The position numbers and the translations under genes were made by a program. A stretch of DNA of 46,078 nucleotides from Tritonibacter aquimaris (GTDB taxonomy: Bacteria > Pseudomonadota > Alphaproteobacteria > Rhodobacterales > Rhodobacteraceae), in NCBI RefSeq assembly GCF_009617595.1, contig NZ_WIXK01000015.1:1-46078 (forward strand). Direction: 5' to 3'. The notes under the pieces were generated by a model that saw nothing but the letters and a program-made list of their open reading frames with translations, was not told the DNA's origin and made no database searches. This document shows positions 1-8,700 of the stretch, one piece after another. Within the stretch, counting starts at the first letter, position 1, and each line of letters opens with the position of its first letter.

Positions 1-701
1 AGATCAACCGCCGCCGGGGTGTCCCCATGCAAACAGATCGTATCAATCGCCGCAGGGATCCGTTGGCCGCTGCTTGCAATGATCGCATCTGCTGTGAGCA
101 TCTCAATGATCCTTGGGCCGATCAGAGCTGCATCATGTATTACCGCCCCCGCCTCACCACGTGGCACCAAAGTGGCATCATCGCGGTAGGCCCGATCGGC
201 AAAGATCTCACCGGCCCAAAGGCAGCCAAGATCGCGCACCACCTCTTCCATGGCGGTGGCAGCCAGAACCATAATGATAAGATCCGGATCAAGCTCCAGC
301 GCAGCTTCATAGCAGATGCGCGCCATATGCGGATCCGCACTGGCCATATTGGACAGCGCCCCATGTAGTTTCAGGTGGCGTACCTCACCCCCCTGCGCCC
401 GAGCCATGCCCTGAGCGGCCGCCAACTGATAGCGGATCATATTGGCCAGAGTTTTATCAGAAAGCTGCATTTTGCGTCGGCCAAACCCCTGCAGATCCGG
501 AAAACCCGGATGGGCACCAATGCCGACCTGGGCAGAGCGCGCCAGCTGCATTGTATCAGCCATCACATCCGGATCCCCCGCGTGAAAGCCACAGGCGATA
601 TTGGCGCTACTGATGATCTGGAGCAATTGTTGATCTTCCCCCATGCTCCAGGCGCCAAAGCCTTCTCCCATGTCGGCATTCAAATCAACAACGCGGCTCA
701 T
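1..701 (-). CDS. pxpA: 5-oxoprolinase subunit A (LamB/YcsF family), partial
   Basis: Cytoplasmic subunit of the ATP-dependent PxpABC 5-oxoprolinase, which opens 5-oxoproline (pyroglutamate) to glutamate. The N-terminus reads MSRVVDLNADMGEGFG and is followed by SANIACGFHAGDP, the hallmark LamB/YcsF start. Near the window edge the frame still carries ICLHGDTPAAVD, the conserved C-terminal histidine-containing block. About 233 codons are present and the family is usually near 250 residues, so only a short C-terminus is missing beyond position 1. The ATG at 699-701 overlaps the pxpC stop by 3 bases, so it is the third gene of a translationally coupled pxpB-pxpC-pxpA operon. The assignment rests on motifs and operon context together. 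Confidence 0.93.
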   Translation of the reverse strand, partial: MSRVVDLNADMGEGFGAWSMGEDQQLLQIISSANIACGFHAGDPDVMADTMQLARSAQVGIGAHPGFPDLQGFGRRKMQLSDKTLANMIRYQLAAAQGMARAQGGEVRHLKLHGALSNMASADPHMARICYEAALELDPDLIIMVLAATAMEEVVRDLGCLWAGEIFADRAYRDDATLVPRGEAGAVIHDAALIGPRIIEMLTADAIIASSGQRIPAAIDTICLHGDTPAAVD

Positions 702-1735
702 CCGTTCTCTCCTGCGGTCTGAAAGGGATTTTCACTTGCAGAGACCATGCCACCGATCAATTGATATGACAGCAGGTCCTGCATTTGGGCGGGATCGCGT
801 ACCAATGGCTGCACCCGCCCCGGCAAGGCCGCAAGATCCTTTTGCGCCCGTGCTTCGATTTCCAGCGCCTCGGCCAGGGTGATCCAGCTGAACTGAAACT
901 CTGCGCCCAGATCGGCCTGCGCCAATACAGCCAGATCGCAGGGCAACACCGTGCCAATACGGGGATAGCCTCCGGTGGTCTGACATTCGCGCATCAAAAC
1001 AAAGGGGCGGCCATCGCCAGTCATCTGGACATCGCCGGGCACAATGACTTCTGAAAGGATGCTCAGCTGATTACACGCCTGAAAGCCTGCGCCCTCTGAG
1101 CAGAGCTCTACCCCCATGCGATTGGCACGATTGCCGCGGCGAAACCAGGTCTGGGCAAAACGTGCCCGGACTTCGGGCGCGAATAATCTGGATTGAAAGC
1201 TCTCGACAATGCGCAAAGCCCCCCCCGAAAACCGTGGTGACACCCGCAGCAGCTTTGCCGCATCACCCGCACGGGCATCTTCCCCCGCCTGAAGCACATC
1301 TCCGGCTACAAGCGCTCGACCGATCCCCGCGGCAAGATGGGTGGCACGCGCGCCCAACTGCACCGGCGAAGCAACGCCGCCACCAAGGTGCAGATAACCG
1401 TATACCCCCGAGGTCGCCGCACGGATCTGCAGACGCTGGCCCGTTTCCAGATGGTGCGATGCATTCCAGGTCAGCGCCCGCCCGTCCACTTCTGCATGCA
1501 TTGGTGCACCGGTCAGAGCGATGCGCAGTTCTGCCTGCGCTTCAAATGTGCCGCCAATCCCAACCATTTCGATCGCGGCGAGGCTTGGGTCCTGCCCCAG
1601 AAGTGCGGCCCCTTCCGCCAAAGCAAGCTGATCAGCCGCGCCTCCTTGCGCGACACCCTGCTCCTGCAAGCCGGGTCGGCCCCGATCCTGGAGCGACATG
1701 CCCGGACCCGCTTGGAGGATTTTCAACGCGCTCAT
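698..1735 (-). CDS. pxpC: 5-oxoprolinase subunit C (biotin-dependent carboxyltransferase/allophanate hydrolase subunit 2 family)
   Basis: 345-aa protein of the urea-amidolyase-related/KipA (PxpC) family, cytoplasmic partner of PxpB. The N-terminus MSALKILQAGPGMSLQDRGR matches the conserved family start (an AG-x-x-S-x-QD-x-GR block). Internal family blocks include a FLMR/VLMRECQTTGGYPRIG-like segment around residues 240-260 and a late Q-G-Y-like proline-rich segment. Length is normal for the stand-alone subunit. The ATG overlaps the pxpB stop by four bases (ATGA) and the stop overlaps the pxpA start, so the three genes are coupled. It is often annotated generically as biotin-dependent carboxyltransferase; adjacency to PxpA and PxpB makes 5-oxoprolinase the better reading. 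Confidence 0.92.
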   Translation of the reverse strand: MSALKILQAGPGMSLQDRGRPGLQEQGVAQGGAADQLALAEGAALLGQDPSLAAIEMVGIGGTFEAQAELRIALTGAPMHAEVDGRALTWNASHHLETGQRLQIRAATSGVYGYLHLGGGVASPVQLGARATHLAAGIGRALVAGDVLQAGEDARAGDAAKLLRVSPRFSGGALRIVESFQSRLFAPEVRARFAQTWFRRGNRANRMGVELCSEGAGFQACNQLSILSEVIVPGDVQMTGDGRPFVLMRECQTTGGYPRIGTVLPCDLAVLAQADLGAEFQFSWITLAEALEIEARAQKDLAALPGRVQPLVRDPAQMQDLLSYQLIGGMVSASENPFQTAGENG

Positions 1736-2490
1736 GAAACGATCCCCTCAGCCGAAGCACCGCCCAGATGCGGGTCACGGGACATGAGCTGTGAAAGCTC
1801 AGCCGGGTTCACCGCTGGAAACTGCAATTCATCGCCAGGGCGCAACAGAAAAGCCGGGTCATCATCTGGGCGAAACAACGTGATCCCGGTTTGGCCGATA
1901 TGACGCCAACCTGTGGGCGAAGGATTGGCAAACAGCACCATCTGCGCAACCGATAAAACCAAGGCGCCGCGCGGCACTTGGGCCGTTAAGGCCTCTTGGC
2001 GCGGGATGTTCCATTTCTGATCCAGCGGACCAAGATAGGGCTGCCCCGGTGCAAAGCCAATGGTCAGCACCCGCACCCGCGTCTGCGATAGCTCTTCGAT
2101 TGCGGCGGCTTCTGACAGGCCTGCAAGATCAGCAACCTCGGCCAGTTGCGGGGCAAGATCAGTACCATAAACGGTTGGCACCCGCCAAAGTCGACGCCCT
2201 TCGGGCAGCGCAGCAGTCGACCAATCCTGACTGATCAACAGATCCTGTAGCAATGCCCGCAACCGGTCATGCCCAAGCCCATCAGGATCAAACCGCACAT
2301 AAACAGAGGTCAACGTGCTCGACACTTCCAACACACCGGGCCAATTCTGCTGCTTCACTGCGCCACATAAGGCAAGCGCTGCGCGATTGCTGGCCTCGCT
2401 CAGCTCTGCCGCAAAGGTTACGATCATGCCCGTCAAACCAACGGTATCAATGCTTGGATAGACCTGCTCCACGTAACCTTCCCGCTCCAT
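1732..2490 (-). CDS. pxpB: 5-oxoprolinase subunit B (KipI/allophanate hydrolase subunit 1 family)
   Basis: About 252 aa, first gene of the pxpBCA operon. PxpB carries the ATP-dependent phosphorylation half of 5-oxoprolinase together with PxpC. Recognisable family features are the N-terminal YPSIDTVGLTGMIVTF stretch, a mid-protein ELSQTRVRVLTIGFAPGQPY block and a P-x-x-R-x-x-P-R-G-A-like IPRQEALTAQVPRGALVLS region near residues 185-205. The open frame extends upstream to a TTG at 2505, but the ATG at 2490 gives the usual family length. No strong Shine-Dalgarno site is visible for either start. Its end overlaps pxpC by four bases. It is a less likely candidate for the KipI kinase inhibitor, because all three pxp subunits are together here. 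Confidence 0.9.
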   Translation of the reverse strand: MEREGYVEQVYPSIDTVGLTGMIVTFAAELSEASNRAALALCGAVKQQNWPGVLEVSSTLTSVYVRFDPDGLGHDRLRALLQDLLISQDWSTAALPEGRRLWRVPTVYGTDLAPQLAEVADLAGLSEAAAIEELSQTRVRVLTIGFAPGQPYLGPLDQKWNIPRQEALTAQVPRGALVLSVAQMVLFANPSPTGWRHIGQTGITLFRPDDDPAFLLRPGDELQFPAVNPAELSQLMSRDPHLGGASAEGIVS

Positions 2491-2586
2491 GTCTCTCTTG
2501 CGCAAACATTGCGGTCCGCTGGCCGAAGGTCAACGCTAGACTGAAGAATGTAAGGCTGAACGCAGGATCTGAACACTGGCCTGGCT

Positions 2587-2620
2587 AAAATATAAAAGGG
2601 GATGATCTAAGATCACCCCC
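2587..2620 (-). terminator. Rho-independent terminator after the chemoreceptor gene
   Basis: On the minus strand a stem of four G-C pairs plus a five-pair TGATC/GATCA segment with one bulged base (2598-2619) is followed by a T-rich tract (TTTTATATTTT, 2587-2597). It lies 57 bp past the stop of the chemoreceptor gene and upstream of pxpB, separating the two transcription units. Confidence 0.75.
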
Positions 2621-2676
2621 CAAGCTGTACGATATTTTGAAGTCATTCGCCCAACAGGGCGTTGCGGCAAGCGCGT

Positions 2677-4092
2677 TTAGAAATCATCCCAGCCAACAGC
2701 GGTGTCAAAGTCCCCATGCGCAGTGGGCGCAGGTGCGGGCTCGGGCGCAGCGGCCACAGCTGGTTGCTGGAAGCTGGTAACCTGTGCGCCACCTTTGCCA
2801 GTGAACATGGCAACCTGCTGCCCCAGACGGGCGGCATCATTATTGAGCGTCTGCGCCGCAGCGGTGCTTTCCTGAACCATGGCGGCGTTTTGTTGGGTCA
2901 CTTTGTCGAGCTCGGTCATACCCGAGTTGACTTCATTCAGCGTTGTTGCCTGCTCTTCCGCACCCTGGGCGATATTGCTCACATGGGTGGAGATAGCGCT
3001 GACGCTTTCGATAATCTGGTGCAACGCGGTTCCCGCCTGCCCCACAAGATCCACGCCATTTGAAACCTGACGATTACTGTCGCTGATGAGCTTTTTGATT
3101 TCGCCCGCCGCATCAGAGGACCGCTGCGCCAGCGCACGAACTTCGGAGGCCACAACCGCAAACCCACGGCCAGCTTCACCGGCGCGCGCCGCTTCGACGC
3201 CCGCGTTCAACGCCAAAAGATTGGTCTGGAACGCGATGTCATCAATGACAGAGATAATATTGGCGATCTTGTCGGAAGACTGCTCAATCTCTGACATGGC
3301 AGAGATCGCATTGGTAACAATCTCACCACTTTCGGTTGCCTTCTGCTGTTCGGTACGCACGATGTCTTCCACCTGGCGCGCGCCTTCTGCCGACGAACGC
3401 ACAGTTGCGGTGAGCTCTTCAATCGCAGCAGCGGTTTCTTCCAGCGTGGCCGCCTGGCTTTCGGTGCGATGCGCAAGATCACCAGAAGACTGGCTGATTT
3501 CGTTTGAAGTGCGCTGCACCGCCTCAGAGACCGTGGATACGGTGCCCATGGTCTGCTGCAGCTGCTCAACAGAGTCGTTGAACGCTTTGCCAAGATCCGC
3601 AACATCGCGGATGTGCGACGCCTCGATCCGGTGATCGAGATTGCCTTCGGACAGAGCTTTCAACCCTTCTGAAATGGTTGCAAGCCCTTCTTTGCGATCC
3701 GTAATGTCGCTGGCAATTTTTGCCACCCGCTCAACCTTACCATCACCATCAAAGATCGGCGCATAGGTTGCCTGAATCCAGATCACGCTGCCATCCTTGC
3801 GCACGCGTGGGAACTGATCGGTGAAATCTTTGCCAGCCGCAAGATCGGCCCAGAACGTGCGGTACTGGTCGGATGTTGCAAAGGCTTTATACACGAACAT
3901 GGAGTGGTGCTGACCCCGGATTTCCTCCAGCGTATAGCCCAGCGCATCCAGAAAATTCTGATTGGCCTCCAAGATGGTCCCATCAGGCCGAAACTGAATC
4001 GTTGCCTGAGTTCTATCAATCATTGCGAGAATGGCTTTGTTGGTTTCATCCAACGTCGCATTTTCGGTGTTCTTCTTCGATTTAAAAAACAC
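2677..4092 (-). CDS. PAS-domain methyl-accepting chemotaxis protein, cytoplasmic
   Basis: 471-aa soluble chemoreceptor that would signal through CheA/CheW. No membrane segment is visible. One PAS domain (about residues 20-135, with a [17 protein letters not shown] start and a DITDRK end) is followed by a HAMP-like linker (about 140-190) and a long MCP signalling coiled coil with the conserved hairpin tip including [20 protein letters not shown] (about 300-330). The protein ends in GWDDF, a Trp-x-x-Phe tail resembling the CheR/CheB-tethering pentapeptide. The start is taken as GTG at 4090-4092 because GGAG lies 7 bases upstream; the open frame continues to 4230 but without a ribosome site. PAS-containing MCPs of this layout often sense oxygen or redox state through a bound cofactor; the ligand here is unknown. 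Confidence 0.9.
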   Translation of the reverse strand: MFFKSKKNTENATLDETNKAILAMIDRTQATIQFRPDGTILEANQNFLDALGYTLEEIRGQHHSMFVYKAFATSDQYRTFWADLAAGKDFTDQFPRVRKDGSVIWIQATYAPIFDGDGKVERVAKIASDITDRKEGLATISEGLKALSEGNLDHRIEASHIRDVADLGKAFNDSVEQLQQTMGTVSTVSEAVQRTSNEISQSSGDLAHRTESQAATLEETAAAIEELTATVRSSAEGARQVEDIVRTEQQKATESGEIVTNAISAMSEIEQSSDKIANIISVIDDIAFQTNLLALNAGVEAARAGEAGRGFAVVASEVRALAQRSSDAAGEIKKLISDSNRQVSNGVDLVGQAGTALHQIIESVSAISTHVSNIAQGAEEQATTLNEVNSGMTELDKVTQQNAAMVQESTAAAQTLNNDAARLGQQVAMFTGKGGAQVTSFQQPAVAAAPEPAPAPTAHGDFDTAVGWDDF

Positions 4093-4362
4093 GCCACTAC
4101 TCCGTTCAAAAATGTTGCACAGCTTTGCAATTGGATAAATCAGATTCCCTCGCAAACCGTTAAATCGCGCCTCTCCACTTAGAAAAACTGCCCGACACAA
4201 CAGCCACGGCGCACCGTAAAACAACCGCAATTATCTGATATTTAACAGAATAAATGAAAACCGCTTAAGCATTTAGAAACAGGGCGCACGCCTCATTCAC
4301 GCTTCGTCAGGAATGCTCAGATAGCTGTAGTGGCGGCGAAATCCAGAAAAGGATGCAGAATC

Positions 4363-5703
4363 ATGGCGGCACATAGAACAAGTGTGATGAAAACAATTGC
4401 GTTTCTTGGCGCGGCGGGCGCATTCGCAATGGGTGCCTGGTTTAGCCGCCCCTCAGCAGATCATCCGCCGCTGGCCGTCATTGCACCCCAAGGCAAAGAC
4501 GCGCGCTCCACCGCGCTCTTTATTGTAGGCGCTGAAGGGTGGCAGCCCGAGTACGCAGCGCGCGCTGCGCGACTGGCGGAAATGCACACCCTTGTTATTG
4601 GCATCGATGGTCCTGCGGTTTTTTCCCAAAGCGAAGACTGTAGCGGGTTTGCCGAGGCGCTGCTTCTGACCGCAAAACACGTACAAGCAGATGTTGGCGC
4701 ATTTGCCCGCGCACCCGTCCTTACAGGTCATGGGGATGGCAGTCGCTATGCGGTAAACGCGGCCTGGGCCTTGCCAGATCGGTTCAAAGGGCTGGTAACC
4801 CATGCAAGCCCCACGGCCCTGCCCGACTGCGAAGGTATGACTGCAACCTCAGGTGCCCTGCCCCCAAAGGCGCCGCTGCGCTGGCTGGATATTGTTGAAA
4901 CAGATGCAGCTTCTGCGGTGAAAGATCTTGCTGGTGTCACCGTGGTTGAGCCCAAAGATCCCCAACGCTCTCCATTTTATCAAAGCTATCTGCGACTTGC
5001 GGGCACCGATTCAGCCTTTGACCTTGATACCGCGTCTGCTTCCGCTGATCTCGCGGATCTGCCTTTGACGCTGCATCAGGACCCAAATGCCACCAACACT
5101 GAAACCTATGCAATCTTTCTGTCTGGCGATGGTGGCTGGGCCAATTTCGACGAAGAAATTTCAGATCGGCTTGCGGCTCAGGGCATCCCTGTGGTGGGGA
5201 TTTCGAGCCTGAAATACATGTGGCGCGCCAAAACACCCGCGCAGATTGCTGCTGATCTCAGCCGGATCGATGCCCATTACCGTGAACATTTCAAAGCCAA
5301 GCGGGTCGCGCTGATCGGATTTTCCCTGGGTGCCAACACATTACCCTTCGCGGTGGCCGAGCTACCGGACCGGTTTCGCAATCAAATTGCAGGCGTTGGG
5401 TTGATTGCCCCAGAAGAGCACACCGGGTTTGAAATTGTTATCGGGGGCTGGCTTGGGCAGAAAACCGGCGCAATAGAGGTTGCCCCGGCAATCGATACAT
5501 TGGCGCAGCAACTACCGCCCAATCGTATTCTGTGTATTCGCGGCCAAAAAGAAACCGTCAGCGCCTGTCCGATTGTGGCAAACAATAGTGTACAGCATGT
5601 CAGCTTCGCGGGCGGCCATCATATGGGGAAAGACCATGCGGGGGTGACACAGGCGCTGATCGAGCAGCTGAAACTCATCACCGAACAACACGCAGCCCGT
5701 TGA
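4363..5703 (+). CDS. acvB: AcvB/VirJ-family protein (predicted periplasmic lysyl-phosphatidylglycerol hydrolase)
   Basis: About 446 aa with an N-terminal signal anchor (residues about 9-28, KTIAFLGAAGAFAMGAWF). The N-terminal half is an alpha/beta-hydrolase-like domain of low conservation; the C-terminal half (from about 255) is the VirJ domain, with FLSGDGGWANFD near its start and the nucleophile elbow GFSLGANTLPF (serine in G-x-S-x-G). In Agrobacterium AcvB is a periplasmic lysyl-phosphatidylglycerol hydrolase and in Rhizobium its homologue pairs with the LPG synthase LpiA. No lpiA is in this window. The ATG at 4363 follows AAAGGA at 10 bases; an in-frame GTG at 4330 lacks a ribosome site. 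It is divergent from the chemoreceptor across 270 bp. Confidence 0.82.
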   Translation: MAAHRTSVMKTIAFLGAAGAFAMGAWFSRPSADHPPLAVIAPQGKDARSTALFIVGAEGWQPEYAARAARLAEMHTLVIGIDGPAVFSQSEDCSGFAEALLLTAKHVQADVGAFARAPVLTGHGDGSRYAVNAAWALPDRFKGLVTHASPTALPDCEGMTATSGALPPKAPLRWLDIVETDAASAVKDLAGVTVVEPKDPQRSPFYQSYLRLAGTDSAFDLDTASASADLADLPLTLHQDPNATNTETYAIFLSGDGGWANFDEEISDRLAAQGIPVVGISSLKYMWRAKTPAQIAADLSRIDAHYREHFKAKRVALIGFSLGANTLPFAVAELPDRFRNQIAGVGLIAPEEHTGFEIVIGGWLGQKTGAIEVAPAIDTLAQQLPPNRILCIRGQKETVSACPIVANNSVQHVSFAGGHHMGKDHAGVTQALIEQLKLITEQHAAR

Positions 5704-5749
5704 TGATTATGTTGGTCCAGCGCCACCATTAGCAGCGCACCAAGAACTG

Positions 5750-5776
5750 AAAAAGGGGCCGTGGTCCGGCCCCTTT
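5750..5776. terminator. Bidirectional terminator between acvB-like and RTX genes
   Basis: A perfect 10-bp stem (AAAGGGGCCG at 5752-5761, CGGCCCCTTT at 5767-5776) with a 5-base loop sits between convergent genes. On the minus strand it ends in TTTTT, giving a good intrinsic terminator for the RTX gene; on the plus strand the T tract is shorter, but it can still serve the acvB-like gene. Confidence 0.85.
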
Positions 5777-5796
5777 CAGATTGCATCACTGATACT

Positions 5797-8700
5797 TTAG
5801 ATAAACAGGATACTGTTGTTAGCTTCGAGTTCCGCCAGAGTAAGCGCAGTTTCATTGGTAAAGCGCGCCACATCAACGAACTCACCATTGCCGGCCGCAC
5901 TGACCGCAAGCGTCTGGTTGCCATCAGCATCGACACCAAGCGACACAAAATCAGCAATCGAGCTCAGATCCGCATCAAAGCCAATCAGCAATTCGCCGAT
6001 GTCCAATGTGTCACCTTCCTCAACCGAGAAGTCACGCAAGCGATCAACCCCGTCGAAGCTGTCGAAGACAAACGTGTCTGCACCAGATCCGCCAAAAATA
6101 TTGTCGCTACCGGCGCCACCAACAAGCAGGTCATCACCACCACCACCGGTGATAAAATCGCTACCGCCTGCTCCATAGTAGGTATCCGCACCGCTGGAAC
6201 CAAAGATGGAGTCATAGAACTCAGTCCCGATGACAGCCTCAAAGTTCACGGCAAAGTTGGCAAGGTTCAGCACAAAGTCCAAGTTCTGCCCGTCGAAGTT
6301 CTTCCCAGTCGCCAAGACTGCTTCGCCATCGACCTCAGCCTCATAACGCGCAGTATAGGACCGGTAGACCGATGTAGATGAGGTTTCGACGTAGCCGGCA
6401 TCTTCCAGATCGCGGAACTGATCGCCACCGGAGATGACACCAAATGCACGCCCGCGGCCATTGTAAGCCGTGAGCTGAAAGATGTCGTTATCCCCAAGAC
6501 CACCATCCAGGATTTCCCCTGCAACACTGCTTTCTGAAACGATATTGTCGCGGTGGTGAACATCGATGGATATTGCGGCCTCTGTCACCAATGCCTGATC
6601 TGCCACCGCAACCGTTAGATCAAATTCTGTGATCCCTTTGGTTTTGTCAGGCTCCAGTTCAGCTGTAGTGGTGATTTCACCGGTCTGCGCATCAATCGCA
6701 AAGAGGCCAGCTTCATTGCCATCAACAATACTATAGCGCAGCGCGTCACCATCCAGGTCAAAGGCATCCACTTGATGAACGACATCACCTGCCTGTACGT
6801 CCGCGTTGAACACATTCAGATGCTCGCTTTCAACGATTGGCGCGTCCGCTTGATTGTGCACAGTGACCGTAGCGGTCGCGGTGCTGCGATCCACACCATC
6901 TGACACCACATAGGTGAAACTGTCTTCACCAACAAAGTTGACAGCAGGGATGTAGGTTACGCTGCCATCCGCTTCTAGGCGCACGATACCGTGCTCTGCC
7001 TCGCCGACTTCTGCTACAACCAAAGTGCCACCATCCGCATCGTGATCGTTGAGAAGAAGCGTGGTGAAGGTGGTACGCTCATCTTCATTGGCTTCGAGCA
7101 CATCATCCACCGCAAGTGGACCTTCATTTGGTGCATCGGCCGATTTGACCAGCTCTTCAATGGAGAAGAACTCACCGCTCTGGAACTCAGCATACTCAAT
7201 ATTGAGCACCCGATCAGTGCCTTCGGCGTGGCGGAAGATCACTGCATCACCATCGCGATAGATGTCATATTCACCACGCGATCCGGCCAGCAGTACAGTA
7301 TCTGCCCCTTCGCCACCATTGATACCATCATTGCCGACGCCCGCGACGATATAGTCATCGCCTTCGCCACCAGAGAGGTAGTCTTCCTGGTTGGTGCCGA
7401 TCAGAAGGTCATCACCATCAGTGCCCGTTTCCGTCACACCTTGCTGGAAATGTTCACCGCCGCGATCTTCCCACCAGGCCGCCTCATTGGCGTTTTGCTC
7501 CCAGAGGAATTCTGCCCGCGGGCTGGTATCGTTCAGGTCCGACAAGAAGCTGAAGAATCCAAATTTTGAAGGCTCACCCACGCTGCCGTGGTTGGTGAAG
7601 GCCCCGGTGCCAACTTCGCGCCAGACGTCCCAGATGCTCTGGAACAGCTCCCGCATGTAGTCACTGCGGTAAAATTCAACAAAGAAATCCTGCAGCTCAT
7701 TGATGGTCTCTGTGGGCAAGCCGGTGTTGTCGGAATGGAGAATATGCGCGCCGCCTTCATAATCTGTCAGGCCAATACCATAACGATCAACGATCTCTTT
7801 TTGCGCTTCTAGATATTCGGCAACCTTAGGCACCGACAGGGTATATTGCGGATCATTCAACCGCTCGAACAAGAAGGCCTGTGCATCCACATCGGGATCT
7901 TCGATCGCTGCAATCAAATCCGCGCGATAGTCTTCATCCGTGAGGCTGGCACCGCCAAAATAGGTGGTGACTGCGATGGAATCAAAGACCTCTGCCGGGG
8001 GGACAAATGTTTCTGGCTCATTGAGCTGCCAAGCTTCTGCACGCAGGAAGGCATTGGTGATCGTAGTAGAGGCTGTCTGGGTGCCAAAGGTGTGGTGAAT
8101 TGCCGGTCTTTCGCCATCTTCGACCTGATCAAAGATTTCATTGAACTGCAACGCCACCCCGGTTGCCTTTTTGGCAATATAGGCAAAGCGTCCAACATTA
8201 TCGTCCGGCGCCAGATCCCAAGCTTCGATCGCCTCACGACGCAGATCATGGGTGTCGTGATAGCCGTAGTTCCAAAGCTCATTGCCGAACTCAACGGTCA
8301 CTTTCAGATTTGGGTCGAGATTGTCGCGAATATAGGTCGCGTAATATTCCACCACCTCTGCACTAGCCTTGGTCGGGATATTGAACCACAGGTCAGTGCC
8401 CGCCTCATTGGACAGCTGTACCAGAACCTCAATTGGAGCGCCATATTCTGTCACCCAGTTTGCATCATCAAATGAGGGCAGATCATCCAATGTCTCAATC
8501 GGGGACTCAATCGTGCGCTGCCAGGCCATGGTGCGGAACTCGCGGAAATCCTGCAGCACCTCCAAGGCTTCGGGGTTGAACACCGCGCCGGCATCATAAA
8601 TGTCGACATACTCTTCTTTGACGATGCTGATATTGCGGATGTGATCCCCCGAACCTTCAGGATCGGTTGAATCGATGCGCACCTCGAAGGTTCCAGAGGT

